A stretch of 58,702 nucleotides of DNA, from NCBI GenBank assembly GCA_043424615.1, contig JBHWOX010000008.1, positions 1-58,702 of the forward strand. The letters are read 5' to 3'. Below the pieces are notes generated by a model that saw only the letters and a program-made list of their open reading frames with translations, had not been told where the DNA came from and did not search any database. Numbering within the stretch: position 1 is the first letter of the stretch; every line of letters begins with the position of its first letter. This document shows positions 16,522-25,178 of the stretch, piece after piece. This DNA comes from JAUNQW01 sp043424615. GTDB lineage: Bacteria > Bacillota > Bacilli > Lactobacillales > Carnobacteriaceae_A. The position numbers and the translations under genes are program-made.

Positions 16522-16602
16522 AGCTTATAAAAACCCGGTTCAGGCTACCGTTTTTTCTTCATTTTTGATAAAATACGAACTGATGAAGAAAGGAAGAGGA
16601 TA

Positions 16603-16944
16603 ATGAATAACGATTTAAGAAAAGCCTTGATTGGACTAGGAATTGGTGTAGCTGTTGGTGCAGCCATTTACTTTTTAACCGATGATGATGTACAAGAAGG
16701 CGCTAAAGCGACCGTTAACCGCCAACGTGCCAAATATTTTGTCCGTAACCATTTAAATGGCAGTCAAAAAGCTATGAAAGCCATTGACCGTATGGGTAAT
16801 GAAGAGATTAATAATTTATTAGATACTGCCGATCGCTTTGACAGTGTTAAAAACCAATTTAGTGATTATGGGGATGACATCAAAGATTGGACAGTTGAAA
16901 TTAGAGACCAGCTTTTAGACTATGCCCAAAGTCTAATGAATTAG
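16603..16944 (+). CDS. Small single-pass membrane protein (YtxH-like)
   Basis: This 113-residue protein has one N-terminal membrane helix (about residues 7-26, glycine/alanine rich) followed by a charged helical cytoplasmic domain. The architecture resembles YtxH/stress-type small membrane proteins, but I see no diagnostic motif. The start follows GGAAGAGGATA. An extended -10 (TGATAAAAT, 16566-16574) precedes it. A terminator follows directly, so it is monocistronic. Function is unknown. Confidence 0.75.
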   Translation: MNNDLRKALIGLGIGVAVGAAIYFLTDDDVQEGAKATVNRQRAKYFVRNHLNGSQKAMKAIDRMGNEEINNLLDTADRFDSVKNQFSDYGDDIKDWTVEIRDQLLDYAQSLMN

Positions 16945-16967
16945 TTTAGGGTTCAATATAAAGAAAA

Positions 16968-17000
16968 GTTGTGATTGAAACATCACAACCTTTCTTTTTT
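16968..17000 (+). terminator. Terminator of the small membrane protein gene
   Basis: GTTGTGAT (16968-16975) pairs perfectly with ATCACAAC (16982-16989) around TGAAAC, followed by CTTTCTTTTTT. The open tadA frame extends back into this hairpin, which shows that an upstream ATG at 16975 is not the tadA start. Confidence 0.85.
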
Positions 17001-17025
17001 CATGGATGTTGTAGAGGGACAGAAG

Positions 17026-17514
17026 GTGAATCCAATCGAAGAAAAAGAAAAAATAAAATGGATGTCCATGGCCATTGATCAGGCTAAAGTAGCGGCTTCA
17101 ATGGGGGAGGTCCCCATTGGTTGTGTCATTGTTCACCAAGGAAAAGTGATTGGCTATGGCCATAATCGGCGAGAGATGGACCGACAGGCCTCAGCCCATG
17201 CCGAAATGATCGCTATCCGCCAAGCCAATGAATATCTAGATAATTGGCGGCTGGAAGACTGCCAACTTTTTGTCACCCTTGAACCTTGCTCCATGTGTGC
17301 AGGCGCTATTGTCTTGGCACGGATTCCCGAGCTATATGTGGGGGCTTCTGACCCTAAAAGCGGGATGGCGGGAAGTATCTTAAACTTGGTTCAAAGAGAA
17401 GAGCTCAACCACCGCTGTCAACTCGAAACTGGCCTGTTGGCTGAAGAATGTAGTCAATTGTTAAAAGACTTTTTTAAAGACCTCAGGCAAAAGCGGAAGA
17501 AAAGAAAAAGTTAA
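17026..17514 (+). CDS. tadA: tRNA adenosine(34) deaminase TadA
   Basis: The enzyme converts A34 to inosine in tRNA-Arg(ACG). It is a zinc deaminase with HAE (ASAHAEMIAI) as the proton shuttle and zinc-binding His, and PCSMC in LEPCSMCAGAIV for the two zinc cysteines. The start is uncertain. GTG 17026 has an AGAGGG site 7 bases upstream and gives an N-terminus like that of B. subtilis TadA; ATG 17002 is possible; ATG 16975 lies inside a terminator. The order tadA ... SRP RNA ... dnaX is conserved in Firmicutes, here with an ABC exporter inserted. Confidence 0.93.
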   Translation: MNPIEEKEKIKWMSMAIDQAKVAASMGEVPIGCVIVHQGKVIGYGHNRREMDRQASAHAEMIAIRQANEYLDNWRLEDCQLFVTLEPCSMCAGAIVLARIPELYVGASDPKSGMAGSILNLVQREELNHRCQLETGLLAEECSQLLKDFFKDLRQKRKKRKS

Positions 17515-17558
17515 AGTCAAGCCATGTAGGACAAAATGAAGCGATAAAGGAGGCTAAC

Positions 17559-18458
17559 ATGTTAAATGTTCAAAATCTATCTAAATCTTTTGGTGATGTA
17601 CAAGCCATTGATCAATTAAATTTCAGCATTGACCCTGGTAAAATTTTAGGTTTGATTGGTCCGAACGGTTCAGGAAAAACCACAACTTTTCGTATCATCT
17701 TGAATTTATTAACGCCTGACCAAGGGGCTGTGCTTTGGAACCAGCAAGCCATCGATTCTAAGGATTTAAATCGGATTGGTTATCTGCCTGAAGAACGTGG
17801 GCTGTTTTTAGATATGACTTTAGAAGAAGTGATTTTATACTTTGCAGCCTTAAATGATCAGAAAAAAGCAGATATAAAAAAAGAAATCCCCATCTGGTTA
17901 GAAAAATTTGCTGTAAAAGGTAAAAAGACAGATAAGGTGAAGAGCTTATCCAAAGGAAATCAGCAAAAAATTCAAATGATTAATACCCTGATTCACCGTC
18001 CAGAGTTGATTATTTTGGATGAGCCTTTCTCCGGCTTGGATCCAGTCAATGCGGACTTATTGATTCAAGCCATCCAGCAAGCTAAGGATGAGGGCGCCTG
18101 TATTATTTTTTCTAGCCACAATATGGATAATGTCCAGCAGTTGTGTGATCAAGTGTTGATGCTGATTAATGGGAAAGAAAGCCTCAAAGGGTCTGTTGAA
18201 GATATCCGAAATTCCTTCGGCCGCACCCGAGTAGAATTAGAAACAGAAGTGCCACTGACTGATTTGTTAGCCATTGAAGGGGTAGAGTCCGCTGTGGAGC
18301 ATGACCACGGCCGTTTGCGTTTGACTTTATCTGATCCCAAAGCTGGCCAGGCAGTTTTTGACCGGGTCAGTCAATCTGGCTATGTACAAACTTTTAGCCA
18401 GCAAGCGCCAAGTCTAAACGAAATATTCAAAATAAAAGTGGGTGAGTTAAATGACTAA
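17559..18458 (+). CDS. ABC exporter ATP-binding subunit (NatA-like)
   Basis: This 299-residue ATPase has Walker A GPNGSGKTT (about residues 36-44), the signature LSKGNQQKIQ (about 130), Walker B LIILDEPFSGLDP and the switch His in FSSHNMD. The C-terminal 80 residues form the DUF4162-type extension seen in Na+ and drug exporters. It overlaps the permease gene by 8 bases. The start follows AAAGGAGG. The substrate is not evident. Confidence 0.9.
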   Translation: MLNVQNLSKSFGDVQAIDQLNFSIDPGKILGLIGPNGSGKTTTFRIILNLLTPDQGAVLWNQQAIDSKDLNRIGYLPEERGLFLDMTLEEVILYFAALNDQKKADIKKEIPIWLEKFAVKGKKTDKVKSLSKGNQQKIQMINTLIHRPELIILDEPFSGLDPVNADLLIQAIQQAKDEGACIIFSSHNMDNVQQLCDQVLMLINGKESLKGSVEDIRNSFGRTRVELETEVPLTDLLAIEGVESAVEHDHGRLRLTLSDPKAGQAVFDRVSQSGYVQTFSQQAPSLNEIFKIKVGELND

Positions 18459-19713
18459 AGCTTGGACGGTAGCCAAACAATCCTTAGCTAAAAATATGAA
18501 GTCTTTTAATTATTGGTTTATGATTCTCTTTCCGCTGATTATTTTTGCCATCATTTTTGCTATTGGTTACTTCTCCAGCCAATCAGATGATGATCTGTCA
18601 TTGGTCGTTGTGAGTGATATGGATGGTTTTAGCCAGCAGCTGCAGTCGGTCGAAGGTTTAAGGGTTGATGAAGATATTCAAACGGCTGACCAGGCTGAAA
18701 AGGCCCTAGCAGAGGGTGATATTGATGGTTTTGTCTTGCTGAGTGGGACCCCCACTGATATGCAGGCTGAAATGATCCATACCATGAGTTTGCAAGATTC
18801 TGCTTATAGCTCACAAATTCTATCGGCCTTCTTAAACCAATTTCAGATGCAGAGCCGCGCCCTTGAAAGTGGAGTGGATCCTGCAGAGCTCGCCCAATTA
18901 ACAGAGGAAGTGCCTTTGGAACAGTCACGCAAGGTTGTTGAAGACGGCCAATTGAAAGAAGAAGGCTCGAATATGATCGTCACGTCGGTTATCTCCTATG
19001 TTCTGTCCTTTGTTATCTATATCGTGATTATTTTCTATCCTTCCATTATTGTCAATGACCTGGCGACTGAAAAAGGTACGCGAGTGATGGAAGTCATCTT
19101 GTCCTCGACCACTTCTAATGTCCACTTTTTAGGGAAAATGTTAGCGGTGTTTATCATGCTAGTGATTCATTTTGTTATCTACGCTCTCTTATTCTTGCTC
19201 GGCTTCCAGCTGATTAAAGAGATGGACATGGTTCAAGAGCTATTACAAATGGTGTCATGGCAAGAAATTGTGTCTGTTTTGAATATTTACTTATTGGTCT
19301 TTGTTCTCATCGGTATTGTGACTTATGTCATCCTGTCAGCCTTTTTAGGGTCGGCCTCTTCCTCAGTTGAAGACGCTCAAAAAGCGGTCAGCCCTATCGT
19401 GATTGTCGGCATGCTGGGCTTGTTTGCTTCAATGTTTGGCCTGACCCAACCCCAACATGAATTAGTGACAATATCGTCTTACATCCCGATGATTTCACCT
19501 TTTACCATGCCTATCCGTATTTTAAGCGAAACCGTGAGTCTGGGTGGCATATGGTTATCTATTCTTTTTAACATTTTGTTTATGATGGCCGTTTTAGTCC
19601 TCACCTTGGTCTTTTATCGGGCAAACTTATTGGTCTATTCCGATGGCAATGTTTGGAAAGCTTTTGGCCGTTCAGCCAATATATTACGGTCAGAACGCCA
19701 AGCTAAGCATTAG
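18451..19713 (+). CDS. ABC-2 type exporter permease (NatB-like)
   Basis: This 420-residue permease has one N-terminal helix, a large extracellular domain (about residues 45-175) and then five to six C-terminal helices. The segment VNDLATEKGTRVMEVILSST is the conserved cytoplasmic loop of the NatB/YhaP family. It pairs with the ATPase upstream through an 8-base overlap. The likely role is ion, lipid or drug export; nothing in the sequence decides between these. Confidence 0.88.
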   Translation: MTKAWTVAKQSLAKNMKSFNYWFMILFPLIIFAIIFAIGYFSSQSDDDLSLVVVSDMDGFSQQLQSVEGLRVDEDIQTADQAEKALAEGDIDGFVLLSGTPTDMQAEMIHTMSLQDSAYSSQILSAFLNQFQMQSRALESGVDPAELAQLTEEVPLEQSRKVVEDGQLKEEGSNMIVTSVISYVLSFVIYIVIIFYPSIIVNDLATEKGTRVMEVILSSTTSNVHFLGKMLAVFIMLVIHFVIYALLFLLGFQLIKEMDMVQELLQMVSWQEIVSVLNIYLLVFVLIGIVTYVILSAFLGSASSSVEDAQKAVSPIVIVGMLGLFASMFGLTQPQHELVTISSYIPMISPFTMPIRILSETVSLGGIWLSILFNILFMMAVLVLTLVFYRANLLVYSDGNVWKAFGRSANILRSERQAKH

Positions 19714-19733
19714 AAAAAGGACGAGAGGAAAAT

Positions 19734-19762
19734 TAGACAAAAGCTGGAGACTTATGTATAAT
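19734..19762 (+). promoter_or_regulatory. Promoter of the SRP RNA
   Basis: TAGACA (19734-19739), a 17-base spacer and a perfect TATAAT (19757-19762). The helix of the RNA begins about 8 bases downstream, as expected for the start point. Confidence 0.75.
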
Positions 19763-19768
19763 GAAAAA

Positions 19769-19853
19769 TGCATACGGCAATGGTTGGCGTGTGAACCGTG
19801 TCAGGTCTTGATCGAAGCAGCACTAAGCATTAGCTTGCCATGTGCCGTGTGTT
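19769..19853 (+). ncRNA. ffs: Signal recognition particle RNA (4.5S type)
   Basis: The conserved core GTGAACCGTGTCAGG (19791-19805) and GAAGCAGCACTAAG (19813-19826) identify the Ffh-binding helix 8. The ends pair as GCATACGGCA (19770-19779) with TGCCGTGTGT (19843-19852). This is the short form without an Alu domain, and it lies just before dnaX as in other Firmicutes. The apical loop between the two conserved strands reads TCTTGATCGA instead of the usual TCCGGAAGGA. Confidence 0.88.
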
Positions 19854-19884
19854 ACATAAAATATAAGGGCTTTTAGCCAAAGTA

Positions 19885-19921
19885 AAGAGTTGGACCATCG
19901 AATCCAGCTCTTTTTATTTTT
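19885..19921 (+). terminator. Terminator between SRP RNA and dnaX
   Basis: AAGAGTTGGA (19885-19894) pairs with TCCAGCTCTT (19903-19912), with one G-U pair, followed by TTTATTTTT. Confidence 0.82.
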
Positions 19922-19961
19922 AAGGATTGCTCGATTTCATTCTATTCTTGCCCCTTATCTT

Positions 19962-19970
19962 TGTTATAAT
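19962..19970 (+). promoter_or_regulatory. Extended -10 of dnaX
   Basis: TGTTATAAT (19962-19970) is an extended -10 about 29 bases before the dnaX start. No clear -35 is seen. It would drive the dnaX-ebfC-recR run. Confidence 0.5.
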
Positions 19971-19998
19971 AGAAGCTGACAGTAAAAGGAGGATGGGG

Positions 19999-21765
19999 AT
20001 GACTTATCAAGCCTTGTATCGCGTTTATCGTCCACAACGTTTTGATGATATTGTGGGCCAAGAAACGATCACTCGAACTTTAAAACATGCCATTGCTGAA
20101 AATAAAACCAGCCATGCCTATTTATTTACCGGTCCTCGAGGAACAGGTAAAACCTCTGCCGCTAAAATATTTTCTAAGGCTATTAACTGCCCACACCAAC
20201 AAGATGGTGAGCCTTGCAATCAGTGCGACATTTGCCAGGCTATTACCAAAGGGGCCTTGAATGATGTGATTGAAATTGACGCGGCTTCTAACAATGGGGT
20301 GGAAGAAATTCGCGACATCCGTGAAAAAGCCAACTATGCGCCGACTCAAGCCTCTTATAAGGTTTATATCATTGACGAGGTCCATATGTTATCTCAAGGG
20401 GCTTTTAATGCCCTCTTAAAAACCTTAGAAGAACCTCCTGCTCATGTGATTTTTATCCTGGCGACCACCGAACCCCATAAAATTCCTCTGACTATCATTT
20501 CACGAACCCAACGCTTTGACTTCAAACGCATCAATGAAAAATCGATGGTGGAGCGTATGGAGCAGGTGATGGCAGAAGAAGACCAATCTTATGAACCAGA
20601 AGTGCTAGCTCTGATTGCCCAAGCAGCTGAAGGGGGCATGCGGGATGCCTTGAGTATCCTCGACCAAACCATCTCCTTTGCGGATGGGCAGGTCACTGAG
20701 GCAGATGCCTTGCTGGTGACAGGGGCCTTGACCCAAGAGCTGTTAGAAGATTACATCCAAGCTTTGAATCAAGGGGATGCCGAAGAAGCTTTAACCCTTT
20801 TGCAAGAAGTTTTAAAAGAAGGAAAAGACCCTCAACGCTTTACGGATGATGTCATTATTTTTTGCCGGGATGTGTTAGTCCATCAACAAAGTCCCAATGA
20901 ACAGGAACTATTGAAAAGAGCACGGCTTACGGAAGCATTTCAAGAACTGAGCCAAGCCCTTGACCCTCAATTTTTGTACGATATTATAAGAGTATTCAAC
21001 CGAACTCAACATGATTTACGCCTGTCCAATCATGCCCCTGTCTATCTAGAAGTGGCGACCATACAGTTGACCCAGGCGGACCTTCAAAAAGCGAGTGCCG
21101 ATTCAAGTGCTGCTGGTCTTTCGGAAGCTGATTTGGCCGTGATGGAGAGCATGCAAAAGCAACTCACCCACTTACAAGCTGAGATGAAAAAGTTGGAAGA
21201 AAGCACGCCAACAAAATTGAATCAAACGGCCAGCCGTTCAGCGCCTAAAAAATCCAAGGCAACTTCAAGCGGTAAAATTTCTTTCCAGGCTAATAAAACT
21301 CAAATCTTTGAGGTTTTGAAAGAAGCTACCCGTGAAGACCTTAAGGCGATGAAAGAGTTGTGGCCAGACCTTCTCAATGCCCTGCCAACAACCGGTCGAG
21401 CTCTGATTCGTGCGTCTCAACCGGTGGCGGCTAGCCCGAGCGGTGCCGTGATTAGCTTTCAATATGATATATTGAGCCAAAAAGCCTCTGAAAATGAGGT
21501 CTTAGAAGAAGAAATGAACCACTTTATCCAAAAAATACGGGGGCAATCCTGCCGCTTGGTTTATGTCACCGAAAAGCAGTGGCCAAATATACGCCAAGAC
21601 TTTATTAATCAAATGAAAAGTCAGGCGGCTGACTCCTCTCCTTCTTCCGATTTAGTGAAGGAGGCTGACCAAGAGGAACAAAAAGAAGAAGAAGAAAAGC
21701 AGGAAGTGGTTGATCAAGCCCTTGAACTGTTCGGTGAAGATGTCGTTCATATTAAAGATGAATAA
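19999..21765 (+). CDS. dnaX: DNA polymerase III subunits gamma/tau
   Basis: This 588-residue protein is the clamp-loader ATPase. It begins MTYQALYRVYRPQRF and has Walker A GPRGTGKTS (about 45), the zinc cysteines CPHQ...CNQCDIC (about 65-80), DEVHMLS Walker B and the SRC-type finger as ISRTQRF. The C-terminal tau part is variable and ends in an acidic stretch. The start ATG 19999 is 6 bases after AAAGGAGG; upstream in-frame codons abut or precede that site. I see no convincing slippery heptamer for gamma production. Confidence 0.94.
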   Translation: MTYQALYRVYRPQRFDDIVGQETITRTLKHAIAENKTSHAYLFTGPRGTGKTSAAKIFSKAINCPHQQDGEPCNQCDICQAITKGALNDVIEIDAASNNGVEEIRDIREKANYAPTQASYKVYIIDEVHMLSQGAFNALLKTLEEPPAHVIFILATTEPHKIPLTIISRTQRFDFKRINEKSMVERMEQVMAEEDQSYEPEVLALIAQAAEGGMRDALSILDQTISFADGQVTEADALLVTGALTQELLEDYIQALNQGDAEEALTLLQEVLKEGKDPQRFTDDVIIFCRDVLVHQQSPNEQELLKRARLTEAFQELSQALDPQFLYDIIRVFNRTQHDLRLSNHAPVYLEVATIQLTQADLQKASADSSAAGLSEADLAVMESMQKQLTHLQAEMKKLEESTPTKLNQTASRSAPKKSKATSSGKISFQANKTQIFEVLKEATREDLKAMKELWPDLLNALPTTGRALIRASQPVAASPSGAVISFQYDILSQKASENEVLEEEMNHFIQKIRGQSCRLVYVTEKQWPNIRQDFINQMKSQAADSSPSSDLVKEADQEEQKEEEEKQEVVDQALELFGEDVVHIKDE

Positions 21766-21794
21766 AAAAATGAAAGAATAAAGGAGAGAGTGCC

Positions 21795-22118
21795 ATGCGC
21801 GGTGGAAATATGCAAAGTATGATGAAAAAAATGAAAAAAATGAAGAAAGAAATGGATAAAACTCAAGAGCAATTAGATCAGACAGAATTTGTCGGTAAGG
21901 CTCAAGGCGACTTGGTTCAAGCGACCATTAAAGGAACTGATCAATTCCAATCCATCAAGATTAATCCGGAATTAATCGATCCTGAAGATCCTGAAATGCT
22001 AGAAGATTTGATTGTCATTGCAGTCAATGATGCTATCAAACAATCACAAGAAGAAACAGATAAGCAAATGAGCAAGTATACCGATGCCTTTAATATCCCT
22101 GGCATGCCTGGTTTCTAG
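21795..22118 (+). CDS. ebfC: YbaB/EbfC nucleoid-associated protein
   Basis: This 107-residue protein starts with a methionine- and lysine-rich helix (QSMMKKMKKMKKEMDK) and has the central beta-sheet GDLVQATIKGTDQFQSIKI, which is the family pattern of a dimeric DNA-binding tweezer. The conserved dnaX-ebfC-recR order supports the call. The start follows AAAGGAGAG. Confidence 0.92.
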   Translation: MRGGNMQSMMKKMKKMKKEMDKTQEQLDQTEFVGKAQGDLVQATIKGTDQFQSIKINPELIDPEDPEMLEDLIVIAVNDAIKQSQEETDKQMSKYTDAFNIPGMPGF

Positions 22119-22135
22119 AGGAGAAAAGATGACTG

Positions 22136-22735
22136 ATGTTTTATCCTGAGCCCATATCCAAGTTAATGGATTCTTTTATGAAATTGCCCGGAATCGGGAG
22201 TAAAACAGCTGCACGTCTAGCTTTTTACACGGTCGACATGGAAGAAAAAGATGTGACCGATTTCGCCAAAGCCTTGATTAGCGTGAAGAGAGATCTCGAC
22301 TTTTGTTCGATATGTGGAACGATAACTGCAGAGGATCCTTGCGATATTTGTTCTAATCCTAATCGAGACCAGCAGATCATTTTAGTTGTTGAAAGTTCAC
22401 AGGACGTGATGGCCCTTGAAAAAATGAGAGAATATCAAGGGCTCTACCATGTCCTCCAGGGAGTCTTATCTCCAATGGATGGGACAGGACCAGAAGATAT
22501 TAATGTGGCCTCGCTGATTAAACGCTTACAAGAAGATGAAAAAATTAATGAAGTAATCTTAGCCACTAATGCCACTTCTGAAGGGGAAGCAACAGCCATG
22601 TATTTGTCACGGCTGATTAAGCCTTCGGGCATTAAAGTGACGCGTCTCGCCCATGGTTTATCTGCGGGGAGTGATATTGAATATGCTGATGAAGTGACTT
22701 TGTTAAAAGCCATTGAAGGCCGGCAAGAAATTTAA
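22136..22735 (+). CDS. recR: Recombination mediator RecR
   Basis: This 199-residue protein has a helix-hairpin-helix near KLPGIGSKTAARLAF, a zinc finger CSIC...CDIC (about residues 57-72) and a Toprim domain (VVESSQDVMALEKM, then the DxD-like segment in the middle). It works with RecO and RecF in gap repair. The start ATG 22136 gives the standard family N-terminus. Another ATG at 22129 has better ribosome-site spacing, but its frame ends after 6 codons at 22149. A terminator follows the gene. Confidence 0.95.
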   Translation: MFYPEPISKLMDSFMKLPGIGSKTAARLAFYTVDMEEKDVTDFAKALISVKRDLDFCSICGTITAEDPCDICSNPNRDQQIILVVESSQDVMALEKMREYQGLYHVLQGVLSPMDGTGPEDINVASLIKRLQEDEKINEVILATNATSEGEATAMYLSRLIKPSGIKVTRLAHGLSAGSDIEYADEVTLLKAIEGRQEI

Positions 22736-22741
22736 GTTGAG

Positions 22742-22771
22742 AACTACCGGCAGACTTGCCGGTAGTTTTTT
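22742..22771 (+). terminator. Terminator after recR
   Basis: AACTACCGGCA (22742-22752) pairs perfectly with TGCCGGTAGTT (22757-22767) around GACT, followed by TTTT. Confidence 0.9.
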
Positions 22772-22803
22772 AAGGTAAAAGAGCCAATCATGAGGAGTAA
22801 AGA

Positions 22804-23454
22804 ATGCAAAAAGGTATTTTTATTAGTTTTGAAGGGCCTGATGGTTCAGGTAAGTCCAGCGTGATTCAAGCCTTAAAGCACCCCCTGGCTGATCATTTTG
22901 ACTGCCCTGTTCATTATACTCGGGAGCCTGGCGGAAGTCCCATTGCTGAAGATATTCGACGGGTCATGCTGGATCCCCAGCACACAGCCATGGATGAGCG
23001 GACGGAAGCTCTTTTATTTGCCGCCAGCCGTCGCCAGCATGTGACGGAAATGGTCATACCCGCCCTAGAAAAGGGAGAAGTGGTGGTTTCTGACCGCTAT
23101 GTAGACAGTTCCATTGCTTATCAGGGATATGGTCGAGAAATTGGTCCAGAAGCCATTTACCAAATCAATCATTTTGCCATTAACCAGCTTTGGCCGGATT
23201 TGACCCTTTATATTGATGTGCCAGCGGAAGTCGGCTTACAGCGGATTGAACAGAATCGCCATCCCGATCAGATTAATCGCTTGGACCAGGAAAAATTAGA
23301 GTTTCACCGGCGAGTTCGCCAAGGCTATTTGGAATTATTGGAACGCTTTTCTGAACGTATGCTCTTAGTCCAAGGGGATCAAGACTTTGATCAGGTGGTC
23401 GCGGATTGTTTAGCTATTATTACCAAGCATTTTCCAAAAGGAGGAAAACAATGA
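22804..23454 (+). CDS. tmk: Thymidylate kinase
   Basis: This 216-residue kinase phosphorylates dTMP to dTDP. The P-loop is EGPDGSGKSS (about residues 9-18), the DR/E-type motif is YTREPGGSPIAEDIR, and VVSDRYVDSSIAYQG is the family's central motif. The start follows GAGGAGTAAAGA. It overlaps darA by 4 bases (ATGA). Confidence 0.95.
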   Translation: MQKGIFISFEGPDGSGKSSVIQALKHPLADHFDCPVHYTREPGGSPIAEDIRRVMLDPQHTAMDERTEALLFAASRRQHVTEMVIPALEKGEVVVSDRYVDSSIAYQGYGREIGPEAIYQINHFAINQLWPDLTLYIDVPAEVGLQRIEQNRHPDQINRLDQEKLEFHRRVRQGYLELLERFSERMLLVQGDQDFDQVVADCLAIITKHFPKGGKQ

Positions 23455-23786
23455 AATTAATCGTGGGTATTGTGAATGAAGACGATGGCAGACGTTTGGA
23501 GAAAAAACTCATCGAAAATCAAATTGGTGTGACTAAATTAGCTTCCACGGGAGGATTCTTGCGGTCCGGCAATACCACCTTTTTATCAGGGGTAGAAGAT
23601 GATCAAGTCGACAAGACCCTAGCCATTTATGAAAATACTTGTTCTAAGCGTAAAATTCACCAAACCATGGCCCCAGTCTCACGCTTTGATTTTTCAGTGG
23701 AATTCGGCATGTCACAGCCGATTGAAGTCGAAGTAGGAGGCGCCGTAGTTTTTGTTTTAGATGTTGATCAATTTCATAAAATTTAG
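23451..23786 (+). CDS. darA: Cyclic-di-AMP receptor DarA (PII-like)
   Basis: This 111-residue PII-like protein begins MKLIVGIVNEDDGRRL. The conserved ligand loop TGGFLRSGNTTFLSGVE is present. DarA/PstA trimers bind cyclic di-AMP; the downstream target is not established. The start ATG 23451 follows AAAGGAGG and overlaps the end of tmk. The order tmk-darA-holB-yabA is the usual Firmicute arrangement. Confidence 0.92.
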   Translation: MKLIVGIVNEDDGRRLEKKLIENQIGVTKLASTGGFLRSGNTTFLSGVEDDQVDKTLAIYENTCSKRKIHQTMAPVSRFDFSVEFGMSQPIEVEVGGAVVFVLDVDQFHKI

Positions 23787-23803
23787 TGAGAGAGTGGCCA
23801 ATC

Positions 23804-24739
23804 ATGACTGCAGCTAATGAAAAAAACAGAATATTTTTTGAGCGTGTGCTTGAAAAAAATAATTTAGGGCACGCTTATTTGTTTGAAGGTCCTCATGGCT
23901 CTGGCAAGTTGGCATTTGCCCTGCAATTGGCCCAATCCTTGTTTTGTGAGCAGGAGCATGCTCCTTTAGAAAGTTGTGGCCACTGTTACCAATGCCGGCG
24001 GATTGAAGAGGGCCAGCACCCAGACCTGATCTATATCAAAGCGGATGATACGTCTATCAAAGTGGATGCCATTCGATCTCTCATCCAGCGCTTATCGCAA
24101 ACGGCTATGGAAGATCAGGGGCAGATGGTGATCATTGACCAGGCTGAAAAAATGACCGCCTCAGCTGCGAATGCCCTTTTAAAATTATTGGAAGAACCCC
24201 AAGATGATAGCTTGCTTTTGCTTTTAAGCACTTCTAAAAGTCAAATTTTACCAACCATCCAGTCCCGTTGTCAGCTGGTTCATTTCCAAGCCCTTCCCAT
24301 CGAAGAGCGCTATCAGCAAATTCAAACCTTGGTGGCAGATGAAAAGCTCTCCCTCTTATTGGCCTATTTGACACAAGATCAAGAGCAAGCACAAGAATGG
24401 GCAGCCGATGAAGAATTTCTAGAGGCTGTGAATAAGTTGGAACGTTTTTACCGTTATATTCAAGAAGAGTCCGACCGAGCCTATCCTTATATTCAAAAAG
24501 AATTAGTGTCTTATTCCAACCGCCAGCAGCAAAGCCAAGCTTTGAATATTCTACTCGCTTTCTTCCGCATCGACTTGAAAAAAAGCATTCAAGCGGGTGA
24601 AAACGATGGAAATCTCAAGCTTTACCGCCTGTCCCATCAGTTGGAATCTCTCTTGCAGGCTATCAAGATGTTTCAATCTTATGTATCTTTTCAGTCTGTC
24701 TTGGAATATTTCTATCTGTGCTGTGCTGGGGTCGATTAA
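23804..24739 (+). CDS. holB: DNA polymerase III subunit delta'
   Basis: This 311-residue clamp-loader subunit has the P-loop-like EGPHGSGKLAFA (about residues 31-42), zinc cysteines CGHCYQCRR (about 60) and the NALLKLLEEPQDDS sensor region, with IQSRCQLV serving as the SRC motif. It assembles with DnaX and HolA. The start ATG 23804 follows GAGAG; a GTG at 23786 is also in frame. It is located immediately after darA. Confidence 0.92.
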   Translation: MTAANEKNRIFFERVLEKNNLGHAYLFEGPHGSGKLAFALQLAQSLFCEQEHAPLESCGHCYQCRRIEEGQHPDLIYIKADDTSIKVDAIRSLIQRLSQTAMEDQGQMVIIDQAEKMTASAANALLKLLEEPQDDSLLLLLSTSKSQILPTIQSRCQLVHFQALPIEERYQQIQTLVADEKLSLLLAYLTQDQEQAQEWAADEEFLEAVNKLERFYRYIQEESDRAYPYIQKELVSYSNRQQQSQALNILLAFFRIDLKKSIQAGENDGNLKLYRLSHQLESLLQAIKMFQSYVSFQSVLEYFYLCCAGVD

Positions 24740-24805
24740 CCATAGCGAAAAACAGCCAAAGATGTTATACTAAGAGATAAAGAGTGTATTGAAAGGATGG
24801 TGGCG

Positions 24806-25165
24806 ATGGACTTCAATAATGTAGAAAAAGCTCAATTATATGACCGCTTTTTGCAATTGGAGAAAGAAGCAGAAGCCACACTTCGACAAATACAGGAATT
24901 AAGAAAAGAGTTTGAAGACTTAGTCAAAGAAAATAATAACCTCTCGATTGAGAATAAGAATTTAAGAGATCGGTTGACAGATTTTGAACAAGCCGCTAAT
25001 GAAGATGACCAACAACCGACCATGTCCCGCTCACGCCAAAATTTAGAAAAATTATATGAGGACGGCTTCCACGTCTGCAATATGTTTTACGGCTCACGGC
25101 GGGTGGAAGACGAGCCATGTGCTTTTTGCATTGATGTGATTTATGGTGACCGGTCAAATCGTTAA
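24806..25165 (+). CDS. yabA: Replication initiation control protein YabA
   Basis: This 119-residue protein has an N-terminal coiled coil (about residues 5-60, leucine-zipper-like) that forms tetramers, and a C-terminal zinc domain FHVCNMF...CAFC that contacts DnaA and DnaN. YabA restrains over-initiation. The start ATG 24806 is 8 bases after GAAAGGA; ATG 24797 abuts the site. It ends the holB-yabA unit and is followed by a terminator. Confidence 0.93.
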   Translation: MDFNNVEKAQLYDRFLQLEKEAEATLRQIQELRKEFEDLVKENNNLSIENKNLRDRLTDFEQAANEDDQQPTMSRSRQNLEKLYEDGFHVCNMFYGSRRVEDEPCAFCIDVIYGDRSNR

Positions 25166-25178
25166 TAATTAAAGGAAA

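Noticed and set aside
16969..16988. Rex-like operator TTGTGA...TCACAA
   Set aside because: The half-sites are 8 and not 6 bases apart, and the element is followed by CTTTCTTTTTT directly after a gene, so it is a terminator hairpin.
16975..17025. Upstream starts for tadA (ATG 16975, ATG 17002)
   Set aside because: The first is inside a terminator hairpin and both lack a ribosome site. GTG 17026 has AGAGGG at a good distance and gives the family-standard N-terminus.
21248..21262. Possible dnaX frameshift heptamer (CCTAAAAAATCC)
   Set aside because: The zero frame is CCT AAA AAA TCC, so the slippery tandem-codon pattern (A AAA AAG) is not in register, and no stimulatory hairpin is evident.
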